Source of the DNA: Candidatus Woesearchaeota archaeon UBA153
GTDB lineage: Archaea > Nanobdellota > Nanobdellia > Woesearchaeales > UBA525
Direction: 5' to 3'
NCBI GenBank assembly: GCA_002503705.1
Contig: DASH01000012.1
Coordinates: 1 to 18,117 of the forward strand
Length of the DNA: 18,117 nt
Part shown: positions 10,542 to 18,117 of the stretch, one piece after another
Layout: each line of letters begins with the position of its first letter
How positions within the stretch are numbered: position 1 is the stretch's first letter
Position numbers and translations under genes: made by a program
The notes under the pieces: generated by a model
Seen by the model: the letters and a program-made list of their open reading frames with translations, nothing else
What the model was told of the DNA's origin: nothing
Databases searched by the model: none

Positions 10542-12673
10542 GGTCGCGTGGCGAAAAGAAGGGGTTCGCGACGCGGGAGAAGGCCGCGATGGTCTTGCTC
10601 TTCCTGCTCTTCGTCTGCTGCGCGACGCTGCCGCTCCTCGCGCTCGCGCACCCGCCCTTGCCGGTCGTCTTCTACGGCGACGTCTACCAGCGAAACGGCC
10701 CCGCGGGCGCGGGCATCACCATCGAAGCAAAGTATAACGGCATCTCCTGCGGCGCGGTCGCGACGACTGCGGACGGTCACTTCGGCGTCCTCGCGTGTCC
10801 TGGCGATGACCCTGAGACGGTCTTCGTCGATGGCGCGACGAATGGCGAGGAGATAACTTTCACGTACAACGGCGAGCCGACGATGGTGTTGAACAGCCAG
10901 AACACGTTCACGAGCAAGGCGTTCAAGTATCTCGCGTTGAGCCATCCCATTCCGTTCTGCGGCGACGGTTTCTGCGACGCGTTCTTTGAGAACTTCCTCA
11001 ATTGTCCGATTGATTGCCGGAACACCACGACGAACCAGACGACGAATACGACGACGAACGGGTCGACGAACGGGTCGGGCGGCGGAGGCGGAGGAGGCGG
11101 AGGTAGCGGCGGAGGAGGGGGTGGCGGAGGAGGCGGAGGCGGCGGTGGAGGCGGTGGCGGAGGCGGCGCCTTGTCCGCGCTGTTCGGAGAGCTTCCCGAG
11201 TACCTCTCAGACCTCCTCTCGATGACGCCAGTGTGCGAGGAGCGATGGGTGTGCACTCCTTGGAGTGAGTGCACGCCGTACGGCTTGCAAAACCGGTCGT
11301 GCAGGGATGAGAACGAGTGCGGCACGGAAGAGAACAAGCCGCCGGAAGTCCAAGCGTGCCTGTACGAGCCGACGTGCTTTGACGGGATAATGAACGGGAA
11401 AGAGACTGGCGTTGATTGCGGCGGCCCGTGCCGTCCGTGTCCGGGGTGCTCGAACGGCGTGCTCGACTGCTACCCGCAGCCGGACGGCTCGGAGGTGTGC
11501 GAAGAGGGGATTGATTGCGGCGGTCCGTGCCGTCCGTGCGACAGTTGCGAGAACCGCGTGCAGGATTGGACCGAGACTGGCGTTGATTGCGGCGGCATCT
11601 ACTGCGCGCCGTGCCGAATCCCGGTCGTCATCCAGCTCCCCTTGCCGATTTGCCGGAAGGAGATTGACCCGTTCAAGAACGATCTGTTGTGGTTCCTCCT
11701 CTTCATGCTCGTGCTCATCGCCAGCAGGTTGTGGTATGGGCTGCAGCAGTCGAAACGCATCAAGAGCGAGAAGGGTCTCGACGAGGTGGGCCGCGCGAAG
11801 GCGTTGTACCGGTTGCGGCGTTCCGTCTGGGTGTTCGTTTCCATTATCGTCGCGTTGACGATTATCGTGTACTTCTACCTGTACTATTTCTACTTGTGTG
11901 AGGCGGAGCCGAAGTACTTGTGGTGGCTCGTCTTCCTCCTCATCACCCTTCCGTTGGCAGTCCACTGGGTCATCCGGCATTACGAGTACAACCAGGAGGA
12001 GAAGCTGCGCAAGCTGGAACGGACGCTGGACTCGCACCGACGGCATCTCGTCCGGCTCCTGGAGATCGAGAACTCCGTGCTCATCGAGCGGGCGCAGGAG
12101 CTGGTTGAGGAGATCTCGGCCGCGACGAAGAGCGAGGGGTTGCAAGAGTTGTTCCTCGACTATTCCGACTTGGGGCTCGTCTATCGGAACCTGCTCACCG
12201 TGATTGCGCGGTACAAGGAGCGCGTCAACCCGTTCGAGACGGAGCGGGACGTGTGCGATGAGGTGTACCGGCTCGAAAATGATGAAGGGTTCCGGAAGCT
12301 CGCCGCGGAGAACCCGCTCATCAGAGAGGTCTACGTGAAGTTGCGCGCGTTGTACGGCCATTACGAGACGAAGCAGGAGTTGTACGATCAGATTGATGCC
12401 GAGGATGAGAAGATCGAGAAGGATATCGAGGACTTGCGGCGCTTGGAGAAGGATGGTTGGAAGAATCTGGCGCTCGGCGCTGTCGGCGTGGCGCCGAAGG
12501 AGAAAGAAGGCGAGAAGGGCGAGGGAAAAGAGAAGAACGAGGAGAAAGAGAAGCACAAGGAGAAAGAGAAGAACGAGGAGAAAGAGAAGCACGAGGAGAA
12601 AGAGAAGCACAAGGAGAAAGAGGAGGGTGAGGAGTTCAAGAAGGAAGGGAAGGGAAAGGATGGCCGCTCGTGA
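10538..12673 (+). CDS. Large Cys-rich surface protein with poly-Gly linker and cytoplasmic coiled-coil tail
   Basis: 711 aa. Signal peptide ~15-37; a beta-sandwich domain (VVFYGDVYQRNGPAGAGITIEAKYNG...) reaches ~135; then CGDGFCDAFFENFLNCPIDC. An Asn/Thr linker leads to 29 Gly and one Ser (residues 181-210), a thrombospondin-like WVCTPWSECTPY module, and repeated ETGVDCGGPCRPC-type Cys motifs to ~370. Three TM helices follow (about 382-402, 430-453, 461-479), then a charged coiled-coil region (485-645) and a Lys/Glu tail with five EK[NH][EK]EK hexapeptides. Positive-inside reasoning puts the Cys-rich part outside and the coiled coil in the cytoplasm. ATG 10538 overlaps the previous stop and has GGAGTG seven nt upstream. 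Probably an adhesion, binding or sensing protein acting with the gene before it; no enzyme motif is visible. Confidence 0.85.
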   Translation: MRSRGEKKGFATREKAAMVLLFLLFVCCATLPLLALAHPPLPVVFYGDVYQRNGPAGAGITIEAKYNGISCGAVATTADGHFGVLACPGDDPETVFVDGATNGEEITFTYNGEPTMVLNSQNTFTSKAFKYLALSHPIPFCGDGFCDAFFENFLNCPIDCRNTTTNQTTNTTTNGSTNGSGGGGGGGGGSGGGGGGGGGGGGGGGGGGGGALSALFGELPEYLSDLLSMTPVCEERWVCTPWSECTPYGLQNRSCRDENECGTEENKPPEVQACLYEPTCFDGIMNGKETGVDCGGPCRPCPGCSNGVLDCYPQPDGSEVCEEGIDCGGPCRPCDSCENRVQDWTETGVDCGGIYCAPCRIPVVIQLPLPICRKEIDPFKNDLLWFLLFMLVLIASRLWYGLQQSKRIKSEKGLDEVGRAKALYRLRRSVWVFVSIIVALTIIVYFYLYYFYLCEAEPKYLWWLVFLLITLPLAVHWVIRHYEYNQEEKLRKLERTLDSHRRHLVRLLEIENSVLIERAQELVEEISAATKSEGLQELFLDYSDLGLVYRNLLTVIARYKERVNPFETERDVCDEVYRLENDEGFRKLAAENPLIREVYVKLRALYGHYETKQELYDQIDAEDEKIEKDIEDLRRLEKDGWKNLALGAVGVAPKEKEGEKGEGKEKNEEKEKHKEKEKNEEKEKHEEKEKHKEKEEGEEFKKEGKGKDGRS
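11078..11167 (+). repeat. GGN simple repeat encoding poly-Gly
   Basis: Thirty codons: nine Gly, one Ser (AGC), twenty Gly, with mixed GGC/GGA/GGT/GGG. A flexible extracellular linker between the N-terminal beta domain and the Cys-rich part. The mixed codons suggest selection for Gly and not recent slippage alone. Confidence 0.85.
12530..12619 (+). repeat. 18-bp tandem repeat x5 (EK[NH][EK]EK)
   Basis: Five in-frame copies of GAGAAG(A/C)ACRAGGAGAAA encode EKNEEK, EKHKEK, EKNEEK, EKHEEK, EKHKEK in the cytoplasmic tail of the membrane protein. The period keeps the frame, so copy number can change without inactivating the gene. Confidence 0.85.
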
Positions 12674-12931
12674 AAACTGACCGGACAACCATCAACAACT
12701 AAGTTCACTAAGTAAAATATTTCTATGATAAAAATATCTAAATATAAAGATATTAATATATTTAATAGTAAAAAATCACAAAAGTAGAAAAATAGTAAAA
12801 TATTTAAATCGGAAAACGACGAGCACGAGCAACGAGTACGCGTTCTCAACGTGTACCCGCACACCACCGACAGCGACAACAACCGCGCCGCGAGACGAGC
12901 TTGCGGCGGCAGCAACGACAGGACAGCGACG
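12674..12931 (+). promoter_or_regulatory. AT-rich promoter region of the RHH operon
   Basis: 12700-12810 is very AT-rich, unlike the surrounding genes, and contains several possible TATA boxes. The best is TTTAAAT at 12803-12809, predicting a start near 12830 and a GC-rich leader of about 100 nt to ATG 12932. AATATCT-8 nt-AGATATT (12733-12754) is a perfect 7-bp inverted repeat that could be an operator. The leader frame from GTG 12851 is open but low in family resemblance. Confidence 0.45.
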
Positions 12932-13087
12932 ATGAAGCGGGTCAATATCCAGCTGAAAGACGACGACCATACGCGCGCGAAGATCATCGCCGTCCTGAAG
13001 GGCGTAACGCTCAACGACTACCTCGCCAGGATCGTGGCGGAGGCGGTCGAGCGGGACAAGAAAGTTCTCGACAGGCTTCCGAAATAG
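12932..13087 (+). CDS. Ribbon-helix-helix (CopG-like) small DNA-binding protein
   Basis: 51 aa: KRVNIQLKDDDHTRAKIIAVLKGVTLNDYLARIVAEAVERDKKVL. A short beta strand (VNIQL) followed by two helices (HTRAKIIAVLKG and TLNDYLARIVAEAVERD) is the layout of RHH/MetJ-Arc proteins, which dimerise through the strand to bind DNA. The family-like sequence begins at ATG 12932, although no Shine-Dalgarno site is seen; an in-frame GTG at 12851 would add 27 residues with no resemblance. RHH proteins are often antitoxins, but no toxin-like gene is adjacent. The next gene, 17 nt downstream, is a large surface protein. A role in regulating that gene is therefore more likely. Confidence 0.8.
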   Translation: MKRVNIQLKDDDHTRAKIIAVLKGVTLNDYLARIVAEAVERDKKVLDRLPK

Positions 13088-13104
13088 CCCCGAGGCTCCT
13101 CACC

Positions 13105-16100
13105 ATGACGCTCTTCAGGACTGCACGGTTAGCCTCGGCTCGACGCCGCGGTACGTTCGCGCTCACCGCGAGGAAGCTCGCGCTCTCGACGAGCCACTTC
13201 AAGACGGTCAAGCGAACGCTCCTCCTCTTTTTCGCGATCCTGCTCGTCCTCTTCACGGTGAAGAGCGTCTTCGCGCTCTCCATCCTCACCGTCACCGCGC
13301 CCGCGACGGCGACGGAAGGCGCCTCGCTTGCCGTCTCGTTCACGACGGACGAGCCGGCGGCGTACCGCATCCTGAAGGACGGAGCGCAGGTAAGCTCGTC
13401 GAACTCGTACGTCGAGACGCTCGGGTACGACAGCGCAGGACTGCACGAGTTCATGTTCGAAGCGGTCAGCGGCACGACCGTCACGACGACGAGGACGGTC
13501 GAAGTTCTCGACACCCCGCTCGCGCTCACGAGAGTCGAGCCGAGCCAGAGCGACTACGCGACGGCGAGAATCCCGATCGACGTGCGGACGAACATCCCCG
13601 TGGATGTCTGCTACACCGTCACCGAGCAGGGGACGCGCGCCTTGGCCTTGCTGAACGCGACGCGCGCGGCGGGGAACGTGACGCTCAACGATGGCGTCCA
13701 GACGATGACGATCAAGTGTTCGCGCTCGAGCGAGATCGCGCAGGTCGAGACGACGTTGAAGGTGGACACGACGCCGCCGAGCGTCGCGCTCGCCCCGACG
13801 GGAATCGTGACGAGCGGACCGGTCGCGTTGACCGCGACGACGGACGAGGCGGCGGTGTGCCGATACGCGACTGCGCCGCTCCCGTACGACGCGATGACGA
13901 GCCAGCTCGGCGGGACGACGCCGACGCTGACGCACGCCGCGCTCGTGAACCTCAAGGACGGAGTGTACACGTATCACGTCGCGTGTCGTGACGCGCTCGC
14001 GAACGAAGCTTCGGCGTCGACCACGTTCACCGTGAAGCTCCTCCCGAGCGGCTCGCTCCAGGTCGAGGGGAAGAACCCGCGCAAGGCGGGGACGTACAAG
14101 GTGGAGTTGGAGGTGAGCGAACCGCTCGCGACGATGCCGACGTTGACGCTCGGGTATCAAGGGGGGAGTTCGCTCACGCTCGCGTTGACGCAGGAAGGGA
14201 CGACGCGGTATGAAGGGTACGTCATCGTCGAGGAGGGCGCGGGCGAGAAAGTGGGGACGTTCACGTTTTCCGGCACGGATGGCGACGGCGGGACGGGGAC
14301 GAAGCTTGAGGGGGACACCTTGTTCCGCGTCGACACGGTCAAACCGGTGAAGGTCGAGGTGTTCAACGCGGTGAACGGGAGCGGGAGCGCGAACCTCGCC
14401 TGGTATTATGACGGGACGGACGAGGTGACGTTCAACGTGTACCGTAAGCTCGTTCCCGGCGTCGAGTACACCGACTATTACGTCTCCACGATCGGGGACG
14501 AGTACCGGGATTATGACGTCATGTCGAGCGTCTACTACCATTATCGTATCGCCGCTGTCGACGAGGCGGGAAATATCGGACCGTTGAGCGGCGAGGAGTG
14601 GGCGAGCGCCGCGATCGCGCAGTATGACGCGGAGGGCGCGGGCGCGTTCCTCGAGCCAGTCTTGCAGGTGGATCTCGACCGGCGGGTCGCGTCGCTCGCG
14701 CTCGCGCTCATGGACGCGAAACGGACCGTGCTCTTGCTTCGGCAAGAGTCTGACGCGCGCCGAGCGAAGCTCATCAAGACGCTCGGCCTCTTGAAGGATG
14801 CGGAACAGTCGCTCGCGGCGCTGGAACGCATCAAGGGAGGGTTGGAGGCGCTCCGGTCGATCGCGATCACCGCACCAGAATACGAGACGCGCGTGACGCA
14901 GCTCTCGCGCGACGAGAGCGAAGCGCTCGGCAAGCTCGCGACGACCCTGACGGTGCTCGATAATGTCGAGTATGACGAGACGCCGACGAAAGACCAGGTG
15001 GACGCGGCGGTCAACACCGTCCTGCGCGGGAACCCGCTCTCCGATGTCGAACGAAAATCTTACCGTGACGCGACAACGGCGCTGCAGTCGGGCGTGCAAG
15101 TCTCGACGAGCGTGACGCAGCTGCGGATCGTGTACGCGGATAGCCGACAGCGCGAGGTGACGCTCGTCGAGAAACGGCTGCTCAGCCAGGAACTGCTGCG
15201 CGACGTCCTCGCGGTCGAGACCGTGCCGAAGACGGTCGCGAAGAGCGCGTCAGAACTGTCGCATTTCACGACAGCGCCGATTGTGCTCGAGGACGATCCA
15301 ATCCTGCAGTACTCGTTCGAGACGCTCGTCGATGAGGAAATCGCGTACGGCATCGAGCGCCTCGTCGGCTTGACGATGGTGCGTGGCGCGTCGCTCGTGC
15401 TCCTGCCGAAGCCGCCGATGGGAACTGCGGCGGTGCCGGTCGAAGGGAACGCGCCAGTGGACGCGTCGTCGACGAGCGGCAAGGAATCGTTGACGGGATT
15501 CGTCACCTCCGCGGTCGGCGCGCTCGGGAGCGGCCAAGTCCTCATCATCCTCATCGGCATCCTCATCGCGGCGGGACTTCTCGCCTACTATGTGCGGTTG
15601 CAGACGGAGAGTGACGAAGGGGGCGTGTCGCCGCAAGTCGCGTCGCCGCAAGACGTCTCTCTGCAAGGCGCGCAAGCGCGAGAGGCAGGCGTCGCCTACG
15701 CCGTCGTCGCGGGGGGAGCGTCCTGGATGCCGGACGGCGCGGGGCGAGAGAGCGTCATGCGACAGTCCGCGTCGTCATCGGCGGCGACCGTGCTGGTGAC
15801 GCGGAAGGAGGAACCGTTCACCGGGTTGCTGGTGCGCGGCCACTCGCTCATCGACCAGAACAAGTATCTCGACGCGTTATATTTCTACAAGGCCGCGCTC
15901 GCGCGGTTCGACACGGAGGAGTTCGCGAGCGGCCGCATCCGAGAGGCGGTGCGTGAGGAGCTCGAGCTCTTGCACGCGAAGCTGCAGCTGTTCGACGCTG
16001 GCGTGCGCGCGCACGACGCGGTGGTCGGCGCAGACACACGCGCGCTCGCGGCGACGCTGGAGGAGATGCGGTCATGGGCCGAGGCCGTCGGCGAGTCGGG

Positions 16101-16197
16101 AACGCCGCTCGTCGAGAAGAGCGCGGCAGAGTACACGTACTTGTACTTGAGCCTGAATCGGCTGCGGAGCGGCGCGCACGACGAGCCGGAAGAGTAG
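13105..16197 (+). CDS. Large surface protein: Ig-like/FN3 ectodomain, TM helix, cytoplasmic TPR-like tail
   Basis: 1030 aa. A basic N-terminus (about nine Arg/Lys) precedes a hydrophobic segment (38-57, RTLLLFFAILLVLFTVKSVFA). Three Ig-like beta modules follow to ~320, including TTPPSVALAPTGIVTSGPVALT and CRYATAPLPYDAM...YTYHVACRDALAN, a Cys-pair domain familiar from archaeal surface proteins. A fibronectin-III-like module (KPVKVEVFNAVNGSG...YHYRIAAVDEAGNIGPLSGEEW) lies at ~410-510. Residues ~520-800 are largely helical, then TM 811-831 (QVLIILIGILIAAGLLAYYV), a Gln/Ser-rich linker and a cytoplasmic TPR-like pair of helices (LLVRGHSLIDQNKYLDALYFYKAALARF) with further helices. The start ATG 13105 has GAGG nine nt upstream and lies 17 nt after the RHH stop. 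Probably links the cell surface to cytoplasmic partners; the partner is unknown. Confidence 0.85.
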   Translation: MTLFRTARLASARRRGTFALTARKLALSTSHFKTVKRTLLLFFAILLVLFTVKSVFALSILTVTAPATATEGASLAVSFTTDEPAAYRILKDGAQVSSSNSYVETLGYDSAGLHEFMFEAVSGTTVTTTRTVEVLDTPLALTRVEPSQSDYATARIPIDVRTNIPVDVCYTVTEQGTRALALLNATRAAGNVTLNDGVQTMTIKCSRSSEIAQVETTLKVDTTPPSVALAPTGIVTSGPVALTATTDEAAVCRYATAPLPYDAMTSQLGGTTPTLTHAALVNLKDGVYTYHVACRDALANEASASTTFTVKLLPSGSLQVEGKNPRKAGTYKVELEVSEPLATMPTLTLGYQGGSSLTLALTQEGTTRYEGYVIVEEGAGEKVGTFTFSGTDGDGGTGTKLEGDTLFRVDTVKPVKVEVFNAVNGSGSANLAWYYDGTDEVTFNVYRKLVPGVEYTDYYVSTIGDEYRDYDVMSSVYYHYRIAAVDEAGNIGPLSGEEWASAAIAQYDAEGAGAFLEPVLQVDLDRRVASLALALMDAKRTVLLLRQESDARRAKLIKTLGLLKDAEQSLAALERIKGGLEALRSIAITAPEYETRVTQLSRDESEALGKLATTLTVLDNVEYDETPTKDQVDAAVNTVLRGNPLSDVERKSYRDATTALQSGVQVSTSVTQLRIVYADSRQREVTLVEKRLLSQELLRDVLAVETVPKTVAKSASELSHFTTAPIVLEDDPILQYSFETLVDEEIAYGIERLVGLTMVRGASLVLLPKPPMGTAAVPVEGNAPVDASSTSGKESLTGFVTSAVGALGSGQVLIILIGILIAAGLLAYYVRLQTESDEGGVSPQVASPQDVSLQGAQAREAGVAYAVVAGGASWMPDGAGRESVMRQSASSSAATVLVTRKEEPFTGLLVRGHSLIDQNKYLDALYFYKAALARFDTEEFASGRIREAVREELELLHAKLQLFDAGVRAHDAVVGADTRALAATLEEMRSWAEAVGESGTPLVEKSAAEYTYLYLSLNRLRSGAHDEPEE

Positions 16198-16202
16198 GCG
16201 TT

Positions 16203-16248
16203 AGTCATGATACAATGAGTTAGTTAGACTAAAATAACGGTCGTGACT
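16203..16248 (+). terminator. Weak stem-loop after the 1030-aa gene
   Basis: AGTCATGA (16203-16210) and TCGTGACT (16241-16248) pair with one wobble across a 30-nt AT-rich loop, followed by GAAAAATTTC. It begins six nt after the stop codon. Modest evidence only. Confidence 0.25.
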
Positions 16249-16261
16249 GAAAAATTTCTAG

Positions 16262-16302
16262 AAAAAAGTTATTTGAAATAACGAAAAGTTATTTGAAATA
16301 AC
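16262..16302 (-). terminator. Tandem palindromic hairpins with U-tracts after ppsA
   Basis: GTTATTTGAAATAAC occurs twice, 16268-16282 and 16288-16302, exactly 20 bp apart. On the minus strand each copy is followed by T-runs: TTTTC after the first met, TTTTTT after the second. This sits 27 nt after the ppsA stop and is a good candidate for a tandem terminator. The 20-bp phasing would also suit a pair of protein-binding sites. Confidence 0.55.
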
Positions 16303-16328
16303 GTTTAACGAGAAGAAATACCGACGAC

Positions 16329-18117
16329 TTACCGTCCGAGTTGCCGTTCTTTATTCCCGATTGTCATCGTCGTCTGTATAACGGTGTCGGGATTCAAAGC
16401 GATGCTTTGGATTCCGCACTGGACGAGGAATTCCGCAAAGTCCGGAAAATCACTGGCACCTTGGCCGCACAATCCTATGTACTTGCCTCTGCGGTTCGCG
16501 ACCTCGATGACCATCGCGATCAATTTCTTCACCGCCTCATTCCGCTCGTTCCCGATGTGCGACAACAAGCCGGCGTCGCGGTCGAGGCCGAGCGTGAGCT
16601 GCGTCAGGTCGTTGCTGCCGATGCTGAAGCCGTCGAAGACGTCGAGGAACTCGTCCGCGAGGATGACGTTGCTCGGAATCTCGCACATCGCGTAGACCTT
16701 CAGGCCGTTCTCGCCCTGCTTAAGGCCGTACTTCGCCATCGAGGCGATGCACGACTTGCCCTCGTCAACGGTGCGGCAGAACGGGATCATGATGATCAGG
16801 TTCGTCAAGCCGTACTGCTCGCGGACCCGTTTCATGGCCGCGCACTCGAGGCCGAAGCCGCGCTCGTACTTGGGATCGTAGTATCGGCTCGCGCCGCGCC
16901 ACCCGATCATCGGGTTGTCCTCGCGCGGCTCGTACGCGGGACCGCCGATCAGGTTCGCGTACTCGTTCGTCTTGAAGTCGGACATGCGCACGATGACGGG
17001 CTTCGGGTAGAACGCCGCCGTGATTCGCGCGATGCCGTGCGCGAGCCTGTCGATGAAGAACTCTTTCTTGTCATCGTATCCGTACGTGAGCTTGTCGATC
17101 TCCTCTTTCACGTCGAGGGGGACGTTCGGATAATCGTACAACGCCAGCGGGTGGATGCGGATGTAGCTGTTGATGATGAACTCCATCCTCGCGAGGCCGA
17201 CGCCCTGGTTCGGAATCCTGCTGAATTCGAACGCTTGTTCGGGCGTGCCGACAATCATCATGATCTTCGTCTTCGTCGTCGGCAACGACTCGAGGTTCGT
17301 CTCCTTCACTTCGAACGGCACCTTGCCTTCGTACGCGTAGCCCTCATCGCCTTGGCTGCAGTCGACGGTGACGTCACGCCCTTCAGGGAGGAGTTCCGTC
17401 GCTTTTTCTGTTCCGACGAGGCACGGGATGCCGAGTTCGCGACTGATGATCGCCGCGTGGCACGTGCGTCCGCCGCTGTTCGTCACGATGGCCGCCGCTT
17501 TCTTCATGATTGGCTCCCAGTCAGGGTCAGTCATCTCGGTGACGAGGATATGGCCGTCCTGGAACTTGCCGATCTCCTTGACGCTCTTGATCACGTTGAC
17601 GGGGCCGGCGCCGATCTTCTTGCCGACGCTGTGGCCGGTGATGAGGACTTTCGCGCCCGTCGCGTTCAAGTGGTACGTCTTGTACACGTTCTTGTCCTGC
17701 CGCGAGTGGATCGTCTCAGGGCGCGCTTGGACGATGAAGAGTTCGCCGGACTTGCCGTCTTTCGCCCACTCCATGTCCATCGGCTTGAACTTGCCGGCCT
17801 TCTTCGAGTAGTGGTCTTCGATAATGCACGCCCACTTCGCCAGGGTGAGCGTCTCGTCGTCGTTCAAGCAGAACTTCTTCTGTTCTTCCGGCGAGACGGG
17901 AACGTTCTTCGTGCTCTTGTTCCCCGCTTCGTCGTAGATCATCCGTAACTCTTTGCTGCCGACCTCCTTCGAGATGATCGGCCGGTAGCCTTGGTGCAGC
18001 GTCGGCTTGAAGACGTAATACTCGTCAGGGTTCACCGCGCCTTGCACGACGTTCTCGCCCAAGCCCCACGCGGCCGTGATGAAGACCGCGTTCTCGAAAC
18101 CGGACTCGGTGTCGATG
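16329..18117 (-). CDS. ppsA: Phosphoenolpyruvate synthase, C-terminal part (5' end beyond window)
   Basis: 595 codons are present; the frame runs off the window edge (ESGFENAVFITAAWGLGENVVQG, the ATP-grasp part), so about the first quarter of a ~780-aa enzyme is missing. It converts pyruvate, ATP and water to PEP, AMP and phosphate in the cytoplasm and feeds gluconeogenesis. In order: end of the ATP-binding domain (FIVQARPETIHS), the phosphohistidine domain with the catalytic His in GGRTCHAAIISRELGIPCLVGT, and the PEP/pyruvate barrel with VIVRMSDFKTNEYANLIGG, IPFCRTVDEG, GFSIGSNDLTQLTLGLDRD and the catalytic Cys in LCGQGASDFPDFAEFLV. All active-site motifs look intact. Pyruvate phosphate dikinase is excluded by the PpsA-like CGQ and SNDLTQ contexts and overall pattern. 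It converges on the surface-protein gene, with tandem hairpins in between. Its promoter and neighbours upstream are not visible. Confidence 0.96.
   Translation of the reverse strand, partial: IDTESGFENAVFITAAWGLGENVVQGAVNPDEYYVFKPTLHQGYRPIISKEVGSKELRMIYDEAGNKSTKNVPVSPEEQKKFCLNDDETLTLAKWACIIEDHYSKKAGKFKPMDMEWAKDGKSGELFIVQARPETIHSRQDKNVYKTYHLNATGAKVLITGHSVGKKIGAGPVNVIKSVKEIGKFQDGHILVTEMTDPDWEPIMKKAAAIVTNSGGRTCHAAIISRELGIPCLVGTEKATELLPEGRDVTVDCSQGDEGYAYEGKVPFEVKETNLESLPTTKTKIMMIVGTPEQAFEFSRIPNQGVGLARMEFIINSYIRIHPLALYDYPNVPLDVKEEIDKLTYGYDDKKEFFIDRLAHGIARITAAFYPKPVIVRMSDFKTNEYANLIGGPAYEPREDNPMIGWRGASRYYDPKYERGFGLECAAMKRVREQYGLTNLIIMIPFCRTVDEGKSCIASMAKYGLKQGENGLKVYAMCEIPSNVILADEFLDVFDGFSIGSNDLTQLTLGLDRDAGLLSHIGNERNEAVKKLIAMVIEVANRRGKYIGLCGQGASDFPDFAEFLVQCGIQSIALNPDTVIQTTMTIGNKERQLGR

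Noticed and set aside
12932..13087. RHH protein as an antitoxin of a toxin-antitoxin pair
   Set aside because: No small toxin-like gene is adjacent; the coupled gene is a 1030-aa surface protein.

Overview
This window is most likely a chromosomal segment from a fairly GC-rich archaeon. I favour a DPANN lineage such as Woesearchaeota or Pacearchaeota, by gene style only, since no rRNA is present. The archaeal signs are TTTAAATA/TTTATATA boxes preceded by CGAAA-type BRE elements, several of them about 26 nt from a start codon (leaderless or near-leaderless mRNAs). Other signs are GGTG/GGTGA Shine-Dalgarno sites, Asn-rich secreted proteins full of N-glycosylation sequons, a GIDE-domain protein of the archaeal type, and an archaeal-style PEP synthase.

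Layout. 34-3365 (minus) is an operon of an ArsR-like winged-helix regulator followed by three secreted or surface proteins; two of these are diverged tandem paralogues. 3366-3872 is a spacer with promoters for both strands. 3873-4637 (plus) is a GIDE-domain membrane protein. 4874-5548 (minus) is a Trp-rich conserved hypothetical. Divergent from it, 5675-7471 (plus) is a surface protein with a cytoplasmic zinc ribbon. 7653-8369 (minus) is a GGDEF diguanylate cyclase. 8370-8994 has no gene but is highly structured: a 144-bp palindromic MITE-like element with target-site duplication, a 26-bp inverted duplicate of the GIDE gene, a long stem-loop and a 13-nt tandem repeat. 8995-9408 (minus) is an unknown small protein. 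9550-12673 (plus) is an operon of an AbrB-like protein, a secreted protein and a large Cys-rich membrane protein. 12932-16197 (plus) is a ribbon-helix-helix protein followed by a 1030-aa surface protein. 16329 to the window end (minus) is the C-terminal three quarters of ppsA.

Together, most of the window encodes a cell-surface programme. Three operons each begin with a different small DNA-binding protein (winged helix, AbrB-like, RHH) followed by secreted or membrane proteins. Three large membrane proteins place Ig-like or Cys-rich domains outside and a zinc ribbon, coiled coil or TPR-like domain inside, so transmembrane sensing or scaffolding is plausible but unproven. The most unusual locus is the GGDEF gene: these domains are uncommon in Archaea, and a MITE-like element is inserted directly upstream of its core promoter.
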